From CAYPHY01 sp964410625 (GTDB lineage: Bacteria > Chloroflexota > Anaerolineae > Promineifilales > Promineifilaceae): 64,000 nucleotides of DNA. Made by a program: the position numbers and the translations under genes. Positions 59,215 through 64,000 of this stretch are shown in pieces; position 1 is the stretch's first letter; every line of letters begins with the position of its first letter. The notes beneath the pieces are model-generated. The model was not told the origin of the DNA. It did not search any database and worked only from the letters and a program-made list of their open reading frames with translations. Location: positions 1-64,000 of the forward strand of contig CAYPHY010000022.1 of assembly GCA_964410625.1 (NCBI GenBank). The letters are read 5' to 3'.

Positions 59215-61542
59215 ATGGCGACACAAACCGAAACCACACTGAAACTACGACCGGCCCAAGAGGCTATTTTAGAGTATGAAGGCGGCCGCATGGCCGTCAG
59301 TGCTGTCCCTGGCAGCGGCAAGACCTTCACCCTCTCGCTGCTGGCGGCGAAACTGATCGCCGAGCCGTTGATAGACGTAGACGCCGGGCAGCGCGTGCTC
59401 GTCGTCACCTATCTGAACGCCAGCGTAGACACCTTTAAGGCGCGAATCCGTAAGCAACTGAATGATCGCGGCTTGCCGGATCGTGGCTATGATGTGCGCA
59501 CGTTGCACAGTCTGGCGTTGGAGATTGTGCGGCTGGCGAACAGCGGGTTGGGGACAGGGGCGTTTGCCGCGGCCGATGTTACCGTATTGGATGAAACGCA
59601 AAGCAATCAGTTTCTAGCCCAGGCGGTCGGTGGCTGGATTGACGCCAACCGTGCCTGGTGGCAATCATTGGTCGGTGAGGGCAGCAACAGCCCGCAACGG
59701 CTTGCCCGCTGGCGCGATGTGACCGAACGCACTGCTTCCGCCTTCATCCGTGCCGCTAAGAACGAACGCTACCACGCCGACCAGATTTTGGCGCGTTTGC
59801 AGTCGCTGCAACAGGCCGATGGGGATGAGGAGCAGCAACGGCTGGGGCACTCCCCCTTGCTGAACATGCTGGCTGCCATCTACGGCCGCTACCAGACCAT
59901 CCTCGACCGGCAAGGCAGCCTCGACTTTAATGATCTCATCTGGCAGGCGGCCGACCTGCTGCAAAACCGCCCCGATCTGGCAATCGCGCTGCGCCAACAG
60001 TGGCCCTTTGTGCTGGAAGACGAGGCGCAAGACAGCGTGCCATTGCAAGAAGCCCTGCTGGAGGAGTTGACCGGCTCCGAGGGCAACTGGGTGCGCGTCG
60101 GCGACCCCAACCAGGCGATCACCAGCACCTTCACCGCCGCCCACCCGCGCTTTTTCACCAATTTTCTGGAGCAAGCGGATGTGGTGAAGCGGCCGTTGCC
60201 GAATAGCGGCCGTAATGCCCCGCTGATCTTCAATGCCGCCAATACGATGGTAGATTGGGTGATTGACCATCACCCCGAACCGGAAGTACGGCAGCACGCT
60301 TTTCGCCGCCAACATATCGAGCCAACGCCGCCCGGCGACGCGCAACCCAACCCGCCAAATAGCGAAGCACGGCTGCAAATCCGCGTCTACAGCCATCGCC
60401 AGGACGAAGAGTTGCCAAAAGTCGCCCAGGCGGCGTTCAAATATGCTGAAGCCCACCCCAACCACACGTTGGCGATCCTCGTGCCGACAAATCAGTTGGG
60501 CTTTGAAATCGCCGACCATCTGGACGCGCTTAATGCCGACTATGATAACCTGCTGCGGGGCAGCAGCCGCGAGCGGGAAGTAGCGGCCGCGCTCCACGCC
60601 ATTCTCTCTATATTGGCGAATCCGCTGGACACACGGGCACTGGCGACGGCTTATGAAAGTTTACGCACGCTGCAAAATGGGAGCAGCAACGGGGAGGGCG
60701 CAGCCAACAGCGAGGCGGCCGATCGCGCCAAGCATCTACAAACCGTATTACGCAGCGTCCATTTGCCGGAAACCTTTCTCTTCCCTGGCGAAGCGGAAGA
60801 GGCGTTCGTTCGCGCACTGCCTTCGGGCGTGGTAAACGAGGATGATCTGGCCGGGTTAGAGGCCTTTGCCGCCTTTCTGCGTCGCCTGTTTGAGCTTCGC
60901 ACGCTACCCATTGACGACCTGACGCTGACTCTGGCCGACGAACTTTTTGCCGGAAGCGAGGTGCGCGAGGCGGATTTGGCGATTGCCTACCAGATCGCCA
61001 GCCTGCTGCGCCAATGGCGCGAGACGCAACCGGAGTGGCGACTGCCGGAGTTGACGGCGCAACTGTACCAGGCGGTGGCCGGGCAGCGGTCGTTGGGGGT
61101 CGTGCGGGCCAATGACCTCGGCTACGATCCCGTCCCCGGCCGCATCACCCTCTCCACCCAGCACAGCGCGAAGGGGCTGGAATGGGATGCGGTCTATCTC
61201 GTTGGCGTGGATGGGCAATGGATCCCCGGCTCGTTGGAAAGCCACTTCCGCGGCGACTATGACGCCTATGGGGACGATCTGCGGGCGGAGGCGGTGGCGC
61301 AACTGCACTTCTTGATGACGGGAGAACCAGGGTTGTATGACGGCCGTAGCGCGACCGAAACCGCCCACATCGAAGTGATTTGCGAGCGGCTGCGCCTGCT
61401 CTACGTCGGCATCACCCGCGCCCGCCGCTTCCTGCAAATCAGCCGCAGCCGCTCCACCCGCCAATCCGGCACCGACCGCGACACCGAGCCAGCCACCGTA
61501 TTGGGCGTGCTATACCGCTACTTACAGACGAATCAGGGGTAA
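59215..61542 (+). CDS. UvrD/PcrA-like superfamily 1 helicase
   Basis: A 775-residue SF1A helicase, ATP-driven 3'-5' DNA translocase. Motifs in order: Q-motif LRPAQEAIL, Walker A AVPGSGKT (30-37), Ia VVTYLNASVDTFKARI, motif II LEDEAQD (about 268), III VGDPNQAITSTF, V STQHSAKGLEWDAVYL (about 645) and VI LYVGITRARRFLQIS. The usual UvrD Ia words differ (LNAS instead of TNAA), and the second domain holds a Gln/Asn-rich linker. It does not look like UvrD itself; it may be a dedicated repair or recombination helicase. It is transcribed alone. Confidence 0.9.
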   Translation: MATQTETTLKLRPAQEAILEYEGGRMAVSAVPGSGKTFTLSLLAAKLIAEPLIDVDAGQRVLVVTYLNASVDTFKARIRKQLNDRGLPDRGYDVRTLHSLALEIVRLANSGLGTGAFAAADVTVLDETQSNQFLAQAVGGWIDANRAWWQSLVGEGSNSPQRLARWRDVTERTASAFIRAAKNERYHADQILARLQSLQQADGDEEQQRLGHSPLLNMLAAIYGRYQTILDRQGSLDFNDLIWQAADLLQNRPDLAIALRQQWPFVLEDEAQDSVPLQEALLEELTGSEGNWVRVGDPNQAITSTFTAAHPRFFTNFLEQADVVKRPLPNSGRNAPLIFNAANTMVDWVIDHHPEPEVRQHAFRRQHIEPTPPGDAQPNPPNSEARLQIRVYSHRQDEELPKVAQAAFKYAEAHPNHTLAILVPTNQLGFEIADHLDALNADYDNLLRGSSREREVAAALHAILSILANPLDTRALATAYESLRTLQNGSSNGEGAANSEAADRAKHLQTVLRSVHLPETFLFPGEAEEAFVRALPSGVVNEDDLAGLEAFAAFLRRLFELRTLPIDDLTLTLADELFAGSEVREADLAIAYQIASLLRQWRETQPEWRLPELTAQLYQAVAGQRSLGVVRANDLGYDPVPGRITLSTQHSAKGLEWDAVYLVGVDGQWIPGSLESHFRGDYDAYGDDLRAEAVAQLHFLMTGEPGLYDGRSATETAHIEVICERLRLLYVGITRARRFLQISRSRSTRQSGTDRDTEPATVLGVLYRYLQTNQG

Positions 61543-61611
61543 TAAGCTTTTGACAGGATTGACTTGCAACCTGTTAATTATGTAAATCCTGTCTGCCGCT
61601 GAATTGCAAAT

Positions 61612-61890
61612 TCAAGCAAACTCGATCCTTAAGTGTTTGCCAATGGCTCGTGCCAGCCGATCGAGTGATTCCAGGGTAACGGTCGTATTTTCTGGATCAA
61701 GTAGGCGATCCAGTTGGGATCGGCTGGTGTTTAATCGCTCAGCAAGTTGCGTTTTGCTCAAATTTGATTCGTTCATTATATCGGCAATCTGTAGCGCTAA
61801 TAGCCGTTTCTGCGCCCTGGCCGACACCTCTTCAATAATGCCTTCTTCCTCTAGAAATTCCTCAAAGCTACTTCCACTGTACTTATTCAT
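61612..61890 (-). CDS. HTH (XRE/HigA-like) antitoxin
   Basis: A 92-residue protein whose middle is a helix-turn-helix: IADIMNESNLSKTQLAERLN, TSRSQLDRLLDPENTTVTLE and LDRLARAIGKHLRIEF. This resembles antitoxins of HigBA type that bind and silence a RelE-fold toxin and repress their own operon. It follows the toxin gene by 46 bases on the same strand, the toxin-first order typical of HigBA. Confidence 0.87.
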   Translation of the reverse strand: MNKYSGSSFEEFLEEEGIIEEVSARAQKRLLALQIADIMNESNLSKTQLAERLNTSRSQLDRLLDPENTTVTLESLDRLARAIGKHLRIEFA

Positions 61891-61936
61891 ATCCTCACCA
61901 TCCGCTCAACCACAAGTCTCGACGTGTACGTGCTAT

Positions 61937-62275
61937 TTACAATTCACGCAGTGGCGTCTTCTGAGATTTCTTAATAAAGCCATGCAACAAGGCCATTTCA
62001 TCTTTGTGAACGGTGAAAAAAACACGAGCGATTCGGCCTAGCTCCAAATTTATGCGAACCTCCCACAAGTCAGCTTCCAGTTTACGAACCAGGGGCATAC
62101 CCAACGGCCAACGAAATTGCACCAGCCTAATATCTTCACCAATATCCTTACGATCCCCCTTTACTAACTCCTGTAACCACTCACGAACTGGTTCACGACC
62201 AGATTGATTGCGGAAGAAAACAACGTTAAGAACCGGTTTGTTAGGCACAAAATTATCGTACCATATAAGGTACAT
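61937..62275 (-). CDS. RelE-superfamily (HigB/Gp49-like) toxin
   Basis: A 112-residue protein with the Gp49-like/DUF891 pattern: GREPVREWLQEL, VRKLEADLWEVRINLELGRI, ARVFFTVHKDEMALLHGFIK and KKSQKTP. Members cleave mRNA on the ribosome or block translation. The ATG at 62275 sits inside a palindrome that may be the operator, so the GTG at 62248 (VPNKPVLNVVFF) is a serious alternative start. Confidence 0.87.
   Translation of the reverse strand: MYLIWYDNFVPNKPVLNVVFFRNQSGREPVREWLQELVKGDRKDIGEDIRLVQFRWPLGMPLVRKLEADLWEVRINLELGRIARVFFTVHKDEMALLHGFIKKSQKTPLREL
62258..62273. promoter_or_regulatory. candidate toxin-antitoxin operator palindrome
   Basis: gtacc-(6)-ggtac, with an AT-rich centre, overlaps the first codon of the toxin frame. 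A site of this sort is expected for autoregulation by the antitoxin. Confidence 0.5.
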
Positions 62276-62360
62276 ATTGTCGATAGTGAAAGCAATAGTA
62301 AGACAGTTGAAGTGTGGAGCAATTAAGCATACACTTCTAGCGTGATCAGGAGAAGCGCTT

Positions 62361-63287
62361 GTGAAACATTTCCACTATCTGGCTCAGATAATTCTGCCGC
62401 GGCCGCTCGACTTCCTCGGCAAAGCCCCCATCTTCCTCGCCGGTTGGCTGATCGCGCTTGGCGAGTGGAACATGCTCCCGCCCCATACTCCGCCAGGATT
62501 GCGCGAGTTCACTTTTGCCTTAGCATGGTTCCTCGTTCAAGAAGGGCTGATCCAGCAGGCGAAGTATATGTGGAACGACCTTCGCGATTACGGCCGCGAC
62601 CAGATCATCCCCGCCAACCAGACCCGCTTTGTTGCCGCCCGCAGGCAACGGCCGTCCGCCATACTATTCTGGGCAGTCTTGCTGCGGGCACTACTCGGTC
62701 TTGTCCTCGCCTACTGGCTCTCCCCCCTGCTCTTTGCGCTCAGCTTATTCATCATTCTTCTGCAAATGATTTACGAATGGTGGGCGAAACCCAATGCCAC
62801 CACTGCCCCACTGCTGTCGCTGGCAGTTGTGGCCCTCGGCTCCGTGACACGCTTTCTCGGTGGAGCATTTGCCGCCGGTTGGCCTATGGTTGCATATCGT
62901 CTATGGCTTTATGCGGCCGTCTTTCTCGCCGTTGGTGCGGCGTATGCGGCTGTTCTCTGGCGTAGCGAAGCGCTTTACTTGCAACAGACGCATATCCCCT
63001 GGCAACGCGGCCAAAGTGCTTACTTTCTGGAGCATGGGGCAAGGTGGATCAGCAAGAGCATGGGCAGCGCAGCCGTTATCTGTGGCCTGCTTTGCTTCGA
63101 TGCTATCCAGGGACAACCCTGGCCCCCATCCTTACCAGCATTTGCTTCATTGAGCACACTGGTCGTCATGCTGATGCTATATCGCTTTTATGCCACAGCC
63201 GATTATGAGTCCTTTGTCCTCGTTCACGTGTACAAAAATCATAAGGTTCGGCGTAGGGTGGGACCAACTACCATTCTGGGAGAGTAG
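62361..63287 (+). CDS. UbiA-like membrane protein
   Basis: A 308-residue protein with about eight membrane segments. It has the first UbiA aspartate motif NDLRDYGRD (NDxxDxxxD, residues 72-80) and follows the RPLDFLGKAPIFLAGWL start of UbiA-type prenyltransferases. The second motif (DxxxD with a nearby basic pair) is not visible, so activity is uncertain. UbiA enzymes join polyprenyl chains to aromatic or other acceptors. It starts with GTG behind an aggaga site. Confidence 0.75.
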   Translation: MKHFHYLAQIILPRPLDFLGKAPIFLAGWLIALGEWNMLPPHTPPGLREFTFALAWFLVQEGLIQQAKYMWNDLRDYGRDQIIPANQTRFVAARRQRPSAILFWAVLLRALLGLVLAYWLSPLLFALSLFIILLQMIYEWWAKPNATTAPLLSLAVVALGSVTRFLGGAFAAGWPMVAYRLWLYAAVFLAVGAAYAAVLWRSEALYLQQTHIPWQRGQSAYFLEHGARWISKSMGSAAVICGLLCFDAIQGQPWPPSLPAFASLSTLVVMLMLYRFYATADYESFVLVHVYKNHKVRRRVGPTTILGE

Positions 63288-63337
63288 CGTAGCAAGTTAC
63301 CAGAGAGAAACCGAATTACTCGAAGGAGGTACGGACA

Positions 63338-63565
63338 GTGGCGAAATTAGTTTATGGAGAGCGCATCGGCCGCGAGGGGAGGCTCATGGTCGGTTGCTCG
63401 GCCGTTCTTTTCGACGAAAAACGAGAGAAAATCTTGCTGACGCAACGCAGTGACAACGGCCGTTGGTGCTTGCCCGGCGGACAGATGGAGCGCGGTGAAA
63501 GCCTTGCCGAAACTTGCATTCGTGAGGTTGAGGAAGAAACTGGCTTACAGGTACAAATCAATTAG
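63338..63565 (+). pseudogene. truncated Nudix hydrolase gene
   Basis: 75 residues with a complete Nudix box (GGQMERGESLAETCIREVEE, then ETGL) and MVGCSAVLFDEKREKILLTQ, but the product stops right after LQVQIN, where family members continue for another 60-80 residues. The start is GTG behind a strong ggagg. No continuation in any frame in the 70 bases before the next gene. Probably a broken gene. Confidence 0.7.
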
Positions 63566-63638
63566 GATAAGTGGAACTTTTCCAACAAGAAAGTCGTTCT
63601 TGTATTATAAGTGGTTTACCGCAAAGGAGTGTATTCAA

Positions 63639-64000
63639 GTGAATAAGCGTTATATAGGTCTTTTTGTCTTTGTTCTTACTGTTGCCTTGTTGTTTGTCCT
63701 TGGTTCTCTGGTAATGGCCCAAAGCGACAGCCAGCCCGACCTGACAGCGGCCGATTCAAACGTCGCCCTGGTAGCCCCCAATGGGGATGATAGTAACCCT
63801 AGCGGCCCAGCGGAAGTAGCAATCCCAACCCAGTACCGGCCTCAATCTGACACAGCGGCCGAAGCAACGGCCGCTTCTAATGGGACTGCCACCGTCTATT
63901 TCACCCCGCAAGACGAAAACACCAGCACCACCATCCTCTTTCTCTACAACACCGGCGACGTTGCTGCCAATGTTAGCCTGAAGGCTTACAGGCTTGACGG
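63639..64000 (+). CDS. secreted protein, N-terminal part (runs off window)
   Basis: The GTG at 63639, with aaaggag ten bases upstream, opens 120 codons to the window edge. The start MNKRYIGLFVFVLTVALLF and the stretch up to GSLVMA form a signal peptide with a likely cut after VMA. A Ser/Asn/Ala-rich linker follows (about 28-80). The segment ATVYFTPQDENTSTTILFLY and NTGDVAANVSLKAYRLDG looks like a beta-rich outside domain. The family is not recognised. Confidence 0.8.
   Translation, partial: MNKRYIGLFVFVLTVALLFVLGSLVMAQSDSQPDLTAADSNVALVAPNGDDSNPSGPAEVAIPTQYRPQSDTAAEATAASNGTATVYFTPQDENTSTTILFLYNTGDVAANVSLKAYRLD

Noticed and set aside
59665..60597. A 310-codon open frame on the - strand
   Set aside because: Antisense to the UvrD-like helicase, whose motifs I to VI are complete on the + strand.
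1..64000. Insertion sequences, prophage genes, integrases, rRNA or tRNA genes
   Set aside because: No transposase, integrase or phage structural motif and no rRNA or tRNA signature was seen in any gap or frame examined.

Overview
The window looks like a chromosomal segment of a Chloroflexota bacterium (Anaerolineae/Caldilineae/Ardenticatenia-like lineage). This is inferred from high GC, two Chlor_Arch_YYY (DUF2298) giant membrane proteins next to a TIGR03663-type protein, a class I HMG-CoA lyase, loosely packed housekeeping genes, and spacers filled with short repetitive hairpins. I see no rRNA, tRNA, CRISPR array, IS element, phage module or origin.

Layout. 1-1359: 5' part of a GTG-started STAND/NB-ARC ATPase with TPRs, running off the left edge. 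1.6-10.4 kb: HMG-CoA lyase, an unknown membrane protein, an ABC exporter with an upstream membrane glycosyltransferase, and a DUF11 surface protein. 10.7-24.9 kb: housekeeping block (trmFO, MuiA-like, hflX, M20 peptidase, acyl-CoA dehydrogenase, xseB, ftsY, prfB with a programmed +1 frameshift, guaA/xpt, a polyprenyl synthase, a lone CoA-transferase alpha subunit). 24.9-25.5 kb: AT-rich DUF4160/DUF2442 pair. 25.5-37.6 kb: sufE, a DinB-like protein, a lipoprotein, a DnaE polymerase, selA, tsaD with an overlapping histidine kinase, an AlaX-like editing protein and a Crp/Fnr regulator. 37.7-52.9 kb: a 15-kb envelope/glycosyltransferase locus with a PMT-like/YYY fusion, a second YYY protein, a third glycosyltransferase-like membrane protein, an ECF sigma factor with putative anti-sigma factor, and a TIGR03663-type protein fused to an NHL propeller. 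52.9-64 kb: SDR, EamA transporter, MOSC, SRPBCC gene remnant, YdcF/SanA-like, FAD oxidoreductase, secreted glycosidase-like protein, UvrD-like helicase, HigBA-like toxin-antitoxin pair, UbiA-like protein, truncated Nudix gene and the start of a secreted protein.

The most unusual property is the repeat content. Many spacers carry an inverted repeat whose arms are themselves degenerate tandem arrays of a 6-9 base unit. Unrelated sequence families (gagactg/gagattg, acgaatnacacgaat, acgcagag, taatcggtaa, acaatgaaca and others) share this plan. The same modules also sit in frame inside at least four genes for large membrane proteins, in linkers or loops, and they supply stop codons, and one start codon, to several other genes.

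Functionally, xpt and guaA form a xanthine-to-GMP salvage unit, prfB is likely autoregulated, and the 37.7-52.9 kb block looks like a coordinated, possibly sigma-factor-controlled, lipid-linked-sugar or surface-glycan system of unknown chemistry. All functional names rest on motif recognition by eye; no database search was run.
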